This document shows, in pieces, positions 22,803-34,640 of a DNA stretch of 64,000 nt; position 1 is the stretch's first letter, and each line of letters opens with the position of its first letter. Both the position numbers and the translations under genes were made by a program. The notes beneath the pieces were generated by a model. The model ran no database searches, was not told the origin of the DNA, and worked only from the letters and a program-made list of their open reading frames with translations. Source of the DNA: Erythroxylum novogranatense (lineage: Eukaryota > Streptophyta > Magnoliopsida > Malpighiales > Erythroxylaceae); contig CM057235.1 of the NCBI GenBank assembly GCA_029891385.1, positions 23,925,120-23,989,119 of the forward strand, in the 5' to 3' direction.

Positions 22803-24638
22803 TGTAGGAAAATCCCGGTGTGTGCATCACATGCACACGGTGCGGAAAAACAAAAAATTTTATTCCGGGACCTTCCTGAAAGCCAGGATCTATATGTCTA
22901 TATAACGATGTCAAACCATAACGACCAAAGGAGACCGTCTCTAACGGTATCCACGCAGAGATCGGAGAACCTAACCAGGACAAACCCTTTCACCCGGGAA
23001 CAGCTAGAACAAGGTGAAGACTGCTAGATCTTATCTTATTCTTGGAGAGCTATGGAGAAACGATGAAGAGAAGCTTGGAGAGGAGAGTAGCTTGAAGATC
23101 ATCGATGAAAGATGTTTTAAAGGAAGCTTGAAAAACAACCTTTTTCAAGAACTTTCTCTTATCTCACACGATCATCAACTCTTCATCACCTTTATATGCC
23201 TTTTGTCTTTAACAATTTAAGGACATTAAATGAAAACGGTGACAAGGCTTCTCTCCTTCCACGTTAGCCTTTATATATATATATATATATATATAATAAA
23301 GATAAGGCTTAACATCTCCTTCTTCCACGTATAGCCATATATATATATTAATTACTTAATTAATTAATAAGATATATATATGTATAAATGTTGAAGTGGT
23401 CCAGACACACTGGGGTCGGTCCTACTGGATCCCGGTATGGAAAAAACACCGAAGACCTGTTTCAGCAATATCGATGTCGCGATCTCATCGGGACATATCC
23501 CAATCTCATCGGGATCCATTTAATCCTATTGCTCTCCATATAAAGGATCTCTATCCAAAACTATTTTACGAATTCTCCGAGTCACTCTTATGCGTGTGAC
23601 CCATTAGGTTCCCGGTTATGTTGGCCACTTAGATTAACACTTAATCCAAGCAAGTCATGAGCGGTATCTAGCAACACATCATGACCTCCAATTGACCGGA
23701 AAGTAATTGGTTTGACGAATGAACCTATGTTCATCACGAACCATATCACGAACCTTTCCATAGACAATTACTGTGCAATTCATCCTTTCACCATGCTATA
23801 CCCCACTTGGTTATGAGTATGGGCAAAGTGTCAACTCTTACTAGATCGACTACGCCAAATCTAGTCCAGTGATATCGCTTCTTGTCCGGGACTCATTACT
23901 TTATATGTCATCAAGACGGTCTTCATGACATACGCATTCTACCGAGAGATTTCCAAGTAATGACCACGACAAGAGGCCATGGGTATCATCTTCGCTATCA
24001 AAGAAGTGACGAATCCTTTATTGGCTACTCAATTACCTTCAATACCTCAAGTCGCACCCAATCACCACCCTATGAGCGACACATGTAAGGCAACAAGGAA
24101 TGGAGTCAAAGCACGTAATCAAGATTCAAGATATCCTCGAGTACCTCAAGTCTAAGGATATTTGCACCATTGCTATGATGAGATTATCACCGACATTAAA
24201 ATAGGACATCCATGTGATGATCTCATAGCAGGTCATCCAATGTACTTACTACCTCTAGTAAGCATTCACATCTCAACCCTAAATATCTCATATTTATAGT
24301 TTCTGAGATCCACTGCTTGATAAAATCAAGGAGCTTGAGATGTGCTAGTCTCTCCGGATTAACGATGTCCGGTTTCAGTAATCCTATGACTAGGGATAAT
24401 TTAGATACTGACATAATTGCACATGATAGGAATCTCAGTAGTATGATCACATCATAATTTCCTTCATGCTATGTCATATATCATGGACTTCATTAATTTG
24501 CTTATAGATCAATATTCATTCATAAATAATGAACAGCAAAGTAATGAAATATGACTTTCTTTATTTATTCATAAAGTCTGTACACAACTTTGTACAAAAC
24601 GCGCTAAAGGCGATTGCCTTTAGGGCACTACTCTAACA
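22803..24638 (-). repeat. Copia-2 5' LTR
   Basis: 1,836 bp, TG...CA, homologous to 15372-17221. Many differences are C/T changes at CpG or CHG positions, as expected of a methylated element. Confidence 0.95.
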
Positions 24639-24643
24639 TCCCC
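24639..24643. other. Target-site duplication tcccc (right) of copia-2
   Basis: Matches 15367-15371. Confidence 0.95.
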
Positions 24644-25608
24644 AACGTCCTTACCTGTAAAAACAAAATTTTCAAAAATTACAACTGAGGAATTGGAAAT
24701 TGCATTTGATAAGTTAGACGTAAGTATTCTAAACCAATATAATTTGTATGTGTTTTCCATATGTTTAGAACATTGATCAATAATTTTTAATTTTTTCCAG
24801 CAAAGTTGGAAGTCAAGGGAATGAGGACGGAGATGGATAATGTCACAGTGGCAGAGTGGATGGACTTATGCGAATATTGAGAGCAATCAGCTACAAAGGT
24901 TAGTTTATTTGATCACTACTTTTTTTACAACTTATTATATTTTAGTATTTATGAATTATGATTTTTAGATGTTATAATACATTTTCTTACGTGTATGATT
25001 AGGAAAAAGTCAAAAAGAAAAAGTAGCTAGGATTCAGGTCAAATGTTGACCAAACTCCGGCTCCAAGGCCTTGATAGCGATACGCTAGGAGATTGTGAGT
25101 TATTATCTTTTTAATTATATTTTTCTTTTATTGACATTTCAAATTTTATAAAATATATTCCTATTTATATATTTCTGTACAACAGAGTGACAGAGACGGA
25201 GAAGAGTGTGACCGGATAAAGTTATGGTATCACACTCATTATGATGAAAGAAAAGGTTAATGGACATCTCCCGAATGCAAAGAAAAATGGGTGAGTACAT
25301 AGTTTATTTATAAATATTTCTTAAATCACATTGTGTATGTAATTAATTCTTTACTTTTTCAGGTCTTAATGTGTCACGAATTGACACATTCAACAGAATA
25401 AGGCCATCCCATGACAGTGGATGAAGTGTGCGACAAAGTGTTGGGCACCAAAACAGATTACATTGTTGGCATGGGAATGGGGCCTCGATCACAACGGATG
25501 ACTTCGACCAAAAAGAGACTTCGAGACCAATTAGAGGAGTCGATGAAGGTTAATGAGGGCTTACAATCTAAAGTCGATGAATTGACCAAAAAATTTGAAG
25601 AAATGTAG
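24639..25608 (+). pseudogene. Transposase_24-like gene 1, 3' portion
   Basis: After the duplicated tcccc the exon continues in frame as SPTSLPVKTKFSKITTEE, then LEIAFDKLD, to a donor at 24720. Exon-like segments follow at about 24801-24898, 25004-25096 (SGSKALIAIR), 25186-25289 (CDRIKLWYHTHYDERKG, then SPECKEKW) and 25361-25608 (TVDEVCDKVLGTKTDYIVGM, then RLRDQLEESMKVNEGLQS). These are the canonical Transposase_24 blocks: Gs(K)SFA, the LWxxTH block, the EVLGxKxxYVxGxG block and a C-terminal coiled coil. In-frame stops near 24880, 25029, 25257 and 25400 make it a pseudogene. Most introns keep GT...AG edges. Confidence 0.85.
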
Positions 25609-26090
25609 GATAAATTCATTACCCAAGCCGAACAACAAAAAAAAGCTCTTGGATCTTTTATCTGCTACACATAATATTCATTTAAAATAGATAAGTACTC
25701 ATACTGATATATTAAACACTTATGACATATTGTTTATATTAATTACTATATTATGACATGTTTGGGAATTGAAATTATATAATTCATTGTCTACATGTAT
25801 TAAATTCTTGTTATACATTATTAATCATTCGCAAATTAATGATGTCTTGAACAAATTGATGAATTATTAAATAAAAATTCCATATATAATATTAAATAGT
25901 TATTCAATAAATAAGATTTAATAAATTTATTTTCAAATTTAATTATTAAATCGAATAATAATTCAATTAAAATTAATATTATTTTGGGATTAATCCCACA
26001 AATTTTATTATTTAAAATTGAAAAATTATTTAAATAAATATTTTCAATATATTTAAATAAATAAATTTATTAACTAATAATCGGACGCTT
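25609..26090. other. AT-rich 3' flank of Transposase_24 gene
   Basis: Very AT-rich, with many taat/atta runs. No gene or repeat array seen. It lies between the last exon and the CACTA subterminal repeats. Confidence 0.6.
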
Positions 26091-26395
26091 CTTCCCAAAC
26101 GTCGTCGATTGTCAACCTTCGATGACGCCTAATAAACGTCGATAAGGCTTCACTTGAGTTTTCAATGACGCTACCCTGCACGCTACCGATTCATTCTACC
26201 TTTTATGACGTTTTTTAAAACGTCGTTCAATCTGCATCGTTTCCTCGACGTTTTCCATAAAACGTCGCCGATTGCGTTTCCTTACTATACATTCAACGAC
26301 GTTGTTTGTGACGTTTTCAACAGACAATCTGCGATGTTTATTGATCATCTGTGACGTTTTTAAAACGTCGCTGAATGGATATTTTTCTTGTAGTG
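26091..26395 (+). repeat. CACTA element 1, 3' subterminal repeats and terminus
   Basis: At least eight copies of gacgttt or aaacgtc, often paired as acgttttttaaaacgtcg (26211, 26361), precede the terminus tttttcttgtagtg at 26395. The complement reads CACTACAAGAAAAAT, a standard CACTA end. Such subterminal motif clusters are binding sites for the TNP1/TNPA-type protein in known CACTA elements. Confidence 0.85.
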
Positions 26396-28086
26396 TCAAT
26401 TATGCCTATGATCGTATCTAGGTTATTGTTTAATAAGAATGTTAGGATACATGTTTCGAGTCATTACCTTTAAAAGAAACTTCCCGAATGAATGTTTGTT
26501 AATGATTACAATTTTATATCGAGGATCCATAATAGCATGATAACATTGGTGACCCGAAACCAAGGTATTTTTTCATTGATTTTTCAGATTTAATTATTGC
26601 TTTCGATTTGTGATTTTTCTCATAATTTTTCTATATTGTCGTGACAAAAACCCCCTCCCCCCCCTTTACTTTCTTTATTTTTTTCGTTTGATTTTGTAAA
26701 CTCATTAATGTAAAGAATCCTCCTGAGAACGATATCCACTTACCACTACTGCATTAATTTGTTTTAACATAGTGATTTCTTTTGAATTTGGTTGTAGGCG
26801 ACAGCATCACCATTGTCATATAAGGCTTATTTATATGAAGCGATTCTTAGGAGGCAGACAAACTATATCAAGAGATATATCAAGACCAATTATTAAGTAG
26901 ATGATACATCTAACCATATGATATTGATATGTTAAGATGAACTATTAAACAGAATTTTTTTTGGAATTATCATTACAGTGATTTTTATTGCCATTATGAC
27001 TCATATAAACTAAACCATTTATACATACTAATAAATAATTTATAATACATATGAATAATGTAGTTAATATGAATTACCATATCTATATAGCAATTTCAAG
27101 TGCTATATAGATTGAACCTAATTTCAAGTGCTCAACTAAACCATCCAAAAAAAATTAAACACTAAAACCAATCGGTAAGCAAATTTGGATTTTTTTAATG
27201 ATTAATCTTATATTGAACAAAACCAGATCTTTAGAATTCTTCTTTTTTTTGGTTCAATTTATTTACTAAATAGGATCTAAAGATAACTTGTTGAGCCAAT
27301 AAGCCAACACATATAAAGATAACTTGAACTCATCATCCAGTTATTGCAAATTACATAACCAAATGACAATAATTCTAAATGGTAAAAGAACTCATATGTG
27401 CCCCGATACAATTGAACAAAAATTAATTACATAAACAACATTAGCATCAAAGCATAATTCGAATAATATCCCATTGCCGCAACTATATATGAATATTGTA
27501 TAGAACAACTTATGCACGAATTACACCCATCCCATCGATGAGTTCGCCATTTTCATTATTGTTTGAACTCACATAATTGATTTCTCAACTGCAATCCCGA
27601 TAAAGCAGGTCATGAAATCTAGTTAATGAGAAGAAGCAATAACTTTAATAGCCATAGACATTTAAAGCAAGAAGAAAATAATTAAAGAACCCACCCAAAA
27701 CTTTCGTCGAACACTTTAAACACATAACATATTCATCCCAATTAACTTAAACAAATCATGTCTTTTTCCTTCCTTAATGTTTCCAGAACATTTCAAACAC
27801 AAATACACCATAGACAATCCAAAACAAATGCAAAAATACCTAAACAAACTCCTAGGTTCGAACATATATGCCAACACGGGTTATACGAAAAATCACAAAG
27901 AACAAAGGGTGAATGACTTATCTTTGCCGAAGGACACAATGACAGTGGGCAGAGAAGACAAACGAACATACATGCCAACAAGCAAAAGACGAATCAATGA
28001 TAGAGAAATGGAAGGAATTGACGATAGAAAATGAAAACAAAAATGTAGGGGAGAGGGAGGGGGTCTTTAGGTAGGCTAAATGCGTA
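26396..28086. other. Unassigned intergenic DNA
   Basis: AT-rich, with no recognisable gene or element. It includes a C-run (26650-26665). An 85-codon plus-strand frame at 27777-28034 resembles nothing I know and has no codon or start context to support it. Confidence 0.5.
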
Positions 28087-28476
28087 GGAAAACGACGTCG
28101 TTTGTTGTTAAACTAAACGACATCGTTTTCATTATATTAAAAATGTTGAAGCTGAAAGAAATGATGACGTTTACTTTAAAATTTATCGACGAAATTTACT
28201 GACGGAAACATTTCCATTGGCAAATTTTAAACTTTTTTATTTCGTCAAGCATTCCCGCCTTCTTTACTGACGGGAATCTTCTATCGTTGTTATATTTTGT
28301 TGAAAAATTTGTCGAAATAATTTTTCTCTATTTTTACCGACGGATACTTTTACCATCATAAAATGTAATCTTTCCCGACAATATTACCCACGAAGAATAA
28401 TTTTCAATTGGTAATTTACTACGGTTTCTCTTCTATTGATAACTTTCTATCGGTAATTACTAATTTTTTTGTAGTA
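28087..28476 (+). repeat. Right end of a third CACTA-like element
   Basis: It starts with the aacgacgtcgttt / aaacgacatcgtt inverted pair (28090-28132). Degenerate subterminal units follow, of types ttactgacggaaa, ttaccgacgg and atcggtaattac. It ends atttttttgtagta at 28476, whose complement TACTACAAAAAAAT is a one-base variant of a CACTA terminus. No left partner was found between 26396 and 28086. Confidence 0.6.
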
Positions 28477-29129
28477 ATTGCCTTAAAGAAGAAGACGAAT
28501 TGGCCTTCCAGATTACATTGTGATTGAGTTTCCACATAGTAAATAAACATGCAAATTTGAATAATAATGCTGTTACAATTGAAACAAGTAATCAGCAGTA
28601 CATACGCTTCAGACAAAATTATGACCTTTTCGACAATTTAGTTTTAAGAGTCTTCTTTAATTTTTTCATTCAATCTTTGTACAATTAGGTTGTCTTTGAG
28701 AACGAAAATTGATACCATACAATGTTGTTTATACTATGTTTGCCATCATTTTCCACCTCGAGCACTAACCTTTTTAATTCTCAGTCTTTGTTATTTTATA
28801 CATGTAACTCAACCATCCAGCTCAAACGAAGATATATGGTTTAATAAAAGTTAAATTCAGTTTAGACAAAATCAAATTACCTAAAAATTAAGTCACACTT
28901 GGTTAAAAGTTGTGCCTATTACCTAAGCTTGTACTATGTGTGGATGAAAATTGCTTTGGTCATCAAATTCCTGACTTGTAGGAACTCGGCAAGAAAAAAG
29001 GACTAATGACTAGCGATATTGTATCGTAACCGCAATCTAGTCTCTTGAATGCATGTTTATGATACAAATTTAGGAGAGACAAGGTAATATCGTACCAGAG
29101 AGTTTGACCAATTCTACATGTTATGCTCT
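28477..29129. other. Upstream region of polygalacturonase gene
   Basis: About 650 bp of AT-rich DNA between the CACTA end and the TATA box. No gene. Promoter elements beyond the TATA box could not be assigned. Confidence 0.5.
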
Positions 29130-29136
29130 TATAAAA
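29130..29136 (+). promoter_or_regulatory. TATA box of polygalacturonase gene
   Basis: TATAAAA within ctcttataaaaggag, 60 bp upstream of the ATG. It would place transcription start near 29160 and give a leader of about 30-35 nt. Confidence 0.75.
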
Positions 29137-29195
29137 GGAGAGGTTAAAGTCCATTGTAGTGCAACACAAATCACAGGAAAGACAGAACAAAAGAG

Positions 29196-30598
29196 ATGGC
29201 AATCTCAGTCTCAGCGGTAACTCTATTATTGATGGTGTTGGCATATACAGCTAACAGCCAACCTGCTACGTTTGATATCACAAAATATGGAGCGGTAGCT
29301 GATGAGAAGACAGATAGCGTTCAGGTAAAAATGGCATTAGCTGAAACGAGGATAGAGTGATTATTTAATGATCTGATTATTATTATTATTTCTGATTAGG
29401 CTTTAACAAGTGCCTGGAACGAAGCCTGTGCGTCACCAACTCCAAGCTCAATTCTGGTACCACCAGGCAACTTTTTATTAGGTAAAACAGCACTGAAAGG
29501 TCCTTGCAAGGCACATCTTGATTTTCAACTTCAAGGCACCTTCAAAGCCCCAGCAGACCCATCCTCACTTGGGGATGGTTGGATTACCATGGATTACGTC
29601 GACTCGTTTTCCATGTCTGGAGGTGGAATATTTGATGGCCAAGGAGAAACTGCTTGGGGACAGAATAATTGTCACAAAGATCCCAAGTGCAAGGCTCTTG
29701 CCGTTGTAAGCTTTATTCTAACCATTACCTCAAAATTTTAATTTTGGTATGAGACTAACAAACACAACCCTTTTCCTCGTCAGAATTTGAGATTTAACTT
29801 CTTCAAGAATACAATGATCACAAAGGTGACTTCGCTCAACAGCAAAAATTTCCACATTAATTTGATCGGTTGCGGTAACTTCACCTTTAAAGAATTTAAC
29901 ATCACTGCTCCAGCGGAAAGCCTCAACACTGACGGCATCCATATCGGAAAATCAAATGGTATTAATATTATCGATACACATATCGGCACTGGTGACGATT
30001 GTATCTCCTTGGGCGATGGCTGCCAAAATATAAACATTACAGGAGTTACCTGCGGACCTGGCCACGGCATCAGCATTGGAAGTCTTGGAAAGTACCCAGG
30101 CGAAGAACCTGTTACTGGAGTTTTTGTGAAGAATTGTACCTTCACAAACACTGACAATGGTGTCAGAATTAAATCTTGGCCTGCATTAAGTGCTGGCACT
30201 GTTGCCGATGTTCATTACGAGGATATCATAGTGAACAATGTCAGCAACCCTGTGGTTATAGACCAAATGTATTGTCCTTGGAACCAATGCAATGATAAGG
30301 TACGTAATTCCTTTCCACACTAAAACTTCTATCATCACAGTTCTGTTTTCTATTCACTTTTTAACATCTTCAGGAACCATCTAAAGTCAAGATCAGCAAT
30401 GTTAGTATCAAGAATGTGAAAGGAACATCATTTACTCCAACCGCAGTTAAGCTTTTATGCAGTAGTAGCATTCCTTGCGAAGGAGTGGAGATGTCTGACA
30501 TTGACATTACTTATGCTGGAGCCGAAGGTCCTGCAAAATCTGAATGCACCAATGTCAAACCCACCATTACTGGCACTCTAAACCCACCAGGATGTTAG
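29196..30598 (+). CDS. Exopolygalacturonase (GH28, pollen type), four exons, 391 aa
   Basis: Exons 29196-29324, 29400-29705, 29784-30299 and 30374-30598 are joined by three short introns of 74-78 bp, all GT...AG and all in phase 0. The product has a signal peptide ([19 protein letters not shown], likely cut before QPATF), so it is secreted. All four GH28 signature motifs are present: NTDGIHIG, the catalytic [12 protein letters not shown], the His motif [11 protein letters not shown], and NGVRIKSWP. Cysteines are placed as in plant enzymes ([14 protein letters not shown], final PPGC). Length of about 390 residues and the [24 protein letters not shown] region match pollen exopolygalacturonases. 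These remove galacturonic acid from the non-reducing ends of de-esterified pectin in the wall. No stop or frameshift is seen. Substrate and expression are inferred from family. Confidence 0.96.
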
Positions 30599-30729
30599 AT
30601 TTTAGAATCAGAAGTATGCATTTTGCGTCCTACGCCTCGTACTGATGCTAGATCATCAGTATAAACACGTTTCTTTCTTCTTTTTTCCAAGTTCATCTGT
30701 AAACCCGAAAATTTTGGAAGTGATATGAT

Positions 30730-30735
30730 AATAAT
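30730..30735 (+). terminator. Likely polyadenylation signal of polygalacturonase gene
   Basis: AATAAT in a gataataatgaaaatgaa context, about 130 bp after the stop codon. Plant signals are loose, so this is the best candidate only. Confidence 0.45.
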
Positions 30736-31253
30736 GAAAATGAAGTTTCTCTCTCTCTTTTTTTTAATAATATGATCTTGTTTTCCATGGCGTATGGGCA
30801 TCAATTTAATGATTAATTAGGAATTAACTCATCAACTGGTCTCTAATTAACAAACATTTCCATTAGTCCATATTCATTATCCAACTTTCTCATAAAGGTC
30901 TGCAGAACCTTTTGCTAGTTCTCATAAGCAGCGGTATATCTTCGTCGGGAATTCCAATTGAACCAACTCATCAAGCATGTTTATGCATTAACAAATAATA
31001 GAACGATAGTCTCAAATTAGGGACGGTAAGCATACACTGAAAAGAAAAACAAATCAGAATTATCCTTTACATATAGCGAGAAAAACATCTCCTTGTAAAT
31101 AAAAATCAATAAGATAGTAATGTTGACAAGAGATGAAAGTAGTATATGTCATTGTGGTTTTAATTTAATAGCAAATAGGAGATGCTGAGAACCTCGAGGA
31201 TGAAAAATCTAATATGGAAAATCTTTTATGACGTGCAAATGAATTAGATTAAT
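30736..31253. other. Intergenic, between polygalacturonase and copia-5
   Basis: AT-rich, no gene or repeat recognised. Confidence 0.5.
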
Positions 31254-31675
31254 TGTGTAAATTTTTGTTAGTTTTGTAAGGGACTTTGCCCCATATGGAA
31301 AGTAAGTGAGGGAGGGGGTGGCCCAACAACTATAAATAAACTCCCTCCCTCTCCCATTTAAATCATCAAAAAATAAAACAAAATATTAAATCTTAGTTCT
31401 CCTCATTTGGTGAGTAAGAGAAATAGTAAGAGTAGCAAGTTTTTTTTTTTTTTGTGAGTAATTTTGGGGTGTATTGGGGTAAGGATTTGAGAGAGTGTGT
31501 AAATTAGTGAGTTGAGTGTTGAGCGTAAACACTTGTAAGTGTTGTTTTTCTCCTTAATAAAAATGATGCGCAGTAGTCCCGAAGACGTAGGGACGATTTG
31601 GCCGAATTTTGTTATCAAATTTTGTGTTATTTTATTGACATTCTAGTTGTGTGGAAATAGTTTAATTTCCTAACA
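31254..31675 (+). repeat. Copia-5 5' LTR
   Basis: About 420 bp from TGTGTAAATTTTTG to CCTAACA. It contains a good TATA box (tataaata, 31331) after a purine-rich ggggtgg block, as in active copia LTR promoters. The left edge is uncertain by a few bases because no second LTR is available. Confidence 0.7.
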
Positions 31676-31677
31676 AT

Positions 31678-31690
31678 TGGTATCAGAGCC
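31678..31690 (+). other. Copia-5 primer-binding site
   Basis: TGGTATCAGAGCC, an exact initiator-Met tRNA complement, two bases after the LTR. Confidence 0.95.
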
Positions 31691-32080
31691 TTAGAAAAGT
31701 GAGTATGCTCTGTAGTCACCACAGTAGTGGATCTTCTACATCAGAAAACTTTTCTTAGGTTTGTTGAAGCTTGGATTTAGTATGCTCTGCAGTTACCACA
31801 TGAGTGGATCGTCTGCATCAGAAAAACTTTCCTAAGGTATTTTTGGCTACTGAGTGATGTTATTAAGGAGGTTCTGTCTAAGGAGATTGGGTCGTAAGTG
31901 GGAGCAATTGTGACCCCTCCAAAATTTTCCTGGAAACTTTAGCTAAAGTTCTGTCTAAGGAAAATTGGAACTTAAGTGGGACTTGATGTATTTTCCCACC
32001 CAACGTTTCCTGGGAATCAACTTTTGATAATTGCGAACCACAGTTCAAGAGTCAGAGGAAACTAGAAGTCAGTGGGAGTG

Positions 32081-32905
32081 ATGGCACCAGATGACATGCT
32101 CAACAAAATTGATAAGTTCGATGGCACAGATTTCAAATACTGGAAGATGTATATAGAGGATTATTTGTATCAAAAGAACCAGTTTCTATCGCTCTTTGGA
32201 AAGAAGCCAAAAAATATGTCAGATGAAGAGTAGGTTATTCTTGACAGGCAGGCTCTTGGAGCAATTCGAATAACCTTATCCTAAAATATAGCCTTTAAAG
32301 TGGTAAAGGCAAAAACCACAAAAGGTCTTATGGAGGAACTGACAGAGTATTTGAAAAACCGTCGGCAATAAACAAAGTACATTTGATGCGGCGTTTGTTC
32401 AACTTGAAGATGGAAAAAGGCATCTCTATAGATCATCATATCAATGAACTCAACAAAATCTTGAACTAATTGAGTACAGTGAATATTGATCTTGATGATG
32501 AAATGCAGGCCTTAATACTTTTTTCATCCTTTCCAGAGAGTTAGAGTACCACAGTCACATCAGTGAGTAACTCAATGGGAACCAACAAGTTGAAGTTTAA
32601 GGATGTTAATGGCCTGATTATTAACGAAGAAACCTGAAGAAAAGAGGTAGGTGAAGCCTCATCCTCCTCCGCCCTTATTGCAGAATCAAAAGGAAGAAGT
32701 AGAGGACGTGGGAAATCTAGATTCTGTGACAAATCAAAGAGCAGGAGGTCCAAGTCACGAAATCCCACTACTTCCCAAAACTCACAAAATATTGAGTGTT
32801 GGAATTGTGGAAAGATTGGGCACTACAAAAATCAATGCAATAATGATTCGAAGAAGCAAGAGTCGAACAACCAGGAGGCAAAAATAGCTTCCACCTCAGG
32901 GAGAT
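32081..32905 (+). pseudogene. Copia-5 gag
   Basis: Starts ATG 32081 (MAPDDMLNKIDKFDGTDFKY, then WKMYIEDYL), the usual copia gag opening. A stop at about 32233, another near 32281 and a frameshift near 32366 break it. The intact nucleocapsid knuckle CWNCGKIGHYKNQC lies at about 32804-32845 (CX2CX4HX4C), in a different frame from the start. Confidence 0.85.
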
Positions 32906-32911
32906 GATGCC

Positions 32912-34625
32912 TTGACATGTGGCCTAGAAAACAAGCAAGAGGCATGGATATTAGACTCCGGAGCATCGTTCCATACAACTTCAGAAAAAGGTCTTCTCGA
33001 GAAGTATGTGCCTGGAAATCTCGGCAATGTGTATCTTGGTAATGATCAACCCTATGAAATTGTCGGTAAAGGTGTAGTGAAGCTCAAACTAAATGGAGCC
33101 ATCTGGGAGTTGAAGGATGTTAGACATATCCTTGATCTAAGAAAGGACTTAATCTCAGTGGGACAATTGACAAATGAAGGCTACACCAAAACTTTCCGTA
33201 GTAATGAATGGAAGCTATCAAAGGGAGCAATGATTGTAGCACAAGGAAAGAAGAATGGTATTCTCTACCTAACAGTTGGAGCATGTTGTTAAATTGCAGT
33301 TGCACAAGGGAGTGGAGATTCCAACTTATGGCACTAGAGACTTGGCCATATAAGTGAAAAAGGAGTGAAGTTAGTGCATTCCTATGGAAAACTATCAGGT
33401 CTACAGTTAGTAGAACTTGATACGTGTGAAGACTGCATTCTTGGAAAGCAGAAGAGAGTCAGCTTTCAAATATGTGGTAGAACGTTAAAAAAGAAGAAAC
33501 TTGAGCTCGTGCATTTTGATGTTTGGGGGCCCATAACTACTCCATCCATTGATGGAAAGCATTACTTCATGACATTAATGGATGATCACTCAAGTAGGGT
33601 GTGGGTTTACTTTCTGAGACACAAGTCAGAAGTATTTGATACTTTCAAGACATGGAAGGCTATGGTTAAAAATGAGACGGGTCTCAAGATAAAGAAACTC
33701 AAAACTGAAAATGGTGGAGAATATGAGGATACTAGATTCAAAAAATTCTGTTACGAGCATGAAATTAGAATGGAGAGAACCGTTCTAGGAATGCCACAAC
33801 ATAATGGTGCAGCAGAGCGCATGAATTGAACCTTAACTGAAAGAGTTGGAAGTATGTGGATGCAATCAGATTTAGCAAAGCAGGTATGGGTAGAAGCAGT
33901 CAACACAGTGGCTTATCTCATTAACTGAGGTCCATCAATTCCATTGGAGTACAAGATACCAGAGGAGGTTTGGAGTGGAAAAGATGTGAAGCTTTCACAC
34001 CTCAAGGTATTTAGTTGTACAACATATGTGCATATCAGTGATCAAGACAAAAATAAACTTGATCTAAAATCCAAGATATGCACATTTATTGGCTATGGAG
34101 AGGATGAGTTTGGGTATCACATTTGGGATGACGAAAACAAGAAGATCATTCAAAGTAGAGATGTAGTCTTTAATGAAAAGCTGATGTATAAAGACTGACA
34201 TGCATCGAAGAAAGTCCCTCAAAGAGACCTTGTATTTGTTGATATCAACAATATCTCAAATTTTTTAGTGATTCAAATGGAAGTAAATCCTCAATTAGAG
34301 GAAACTTTTGAAGAAGAAGCTCAACTTGAATCACCGCAACCCACCTTTCATGCTTCTGAGTTGAGAAGGTCTTCTTGACCTCATGTGCCAAACAAGAGAT
34401 ACTTAGATTATCTATTATTAACTGATAGAGGTGAGCCTAAGTCTTATAAAGAAGCATTCAAACAGAAGATGCCAGTAAGTGGGAGTTTGCAATGAAAGAC
34501 GAGATGAGATCTTTAATATCCAATCAAACTTGGGAACTAACAAAGTTACCTAAAGGAAAGAAGGCTCTCCACAACAAGTGGGTATATCGGGTCAAAGATT
34601 TATGGACAAAAGGAGCAAGGATTAA
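32912..34625 (+). pseudogene. Copia-5 protease, integrase and start of reverse transcriptase
   Basis: Protease with the intact motif WILDSGASFHTT in 32912-33292. The GAG-pre-integrase finger is damaged (only CEDCILGKQKRVSF remains clear). The integrase core in 33365-33829 has the first Asp (HFDVWGP) and Glu (NGAAERMN), but the second acidic position reads KTENGGEY instead of TDNGGEY (Asp to Glu). The C-terminal part is 33944-34198 (HLKVFSCTTYVHI, FIGYGEDEFGYHIWD). Fragmentary RT N-terminus near 34440-34610 (TKLPKGKKALHNKWVYRVKD). No YVDD region remains. Confidence 0.88.
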
Positions 34626-34640
34626 ATAGTAGAAGTGATG

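Larger units (their letters stand above)
15372..24638 (-). mobile_element. Copia-2: full-length Ty1/copia retrotransposon, defective
   Basis: The element is 9,267 bp with two TG...CA LTRs (15372-17221 and 22803-24638), a 5-bp target duplication tcccc, an initiator-Met-type primer-binding site (about 22786-22800), polypurine tract (17222-17233) and minus-strand gag and pol. It lies inside a coding exon of the Transposase_24 gene. Removing it plus one tcccc restores an open frame. Gag lacks its core, and pol carries several stops and frameshifts. The leader between primer-binding site and gag is unusually long, about 2 kb. LTR length suggests a Tork/TAR/Angela-like lineage, tentative. Confidence 0.95.
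1..26395 (+). mobile_element. CACTA (En/Spm-type) element 1, 5' end outside window
   Basis: Three pieces in the same orientation support one decayed CACTA DNA transposon: a TNP2-transposase DUF4218-like segment at 1-156, a multi-exon Transposase_24-like gene at 14692-25608, and a 3' terminus at 26395 reading CACTACAAG on the minus strand. TNP2 followed by a second regulatory or accessory gene is the usual plant CACTA order. The element is inflated by copia-1 with its nested S-element, a LINE fragment and copia-2. No DUF4216 segment was found after copia-1, so part of TNP2 is missing. That all pieces belong to one insertion is inference from order and strand. Confidence 0.6.
31254..34640 (+). 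mobile_element. Copia-5: Ty1/copia retrotransposon, 3' truncated
   Basis: One short 5' LTR (about 31254-31675), primer-binding site, gag, protease, integrase and only the first part of reverse transcriptase. Homology fades near 34640, and no 3' LTR was found. Stops and frameshifts are scattered through it. A small-LTR copia family distinct from copia-1 to -4. Confidence 0.85.

Noticed and set aside
27777..28034. 85-aa ORF between CACTA ends
   Set aside because: Composition is that of random AT-rich DNA, with no recognised domain, splice pattern or promoter.
32541..32768. Minus-strand ORF overlapping copia-5 gag
   Set aside because: Shadow of the gag coding strand.
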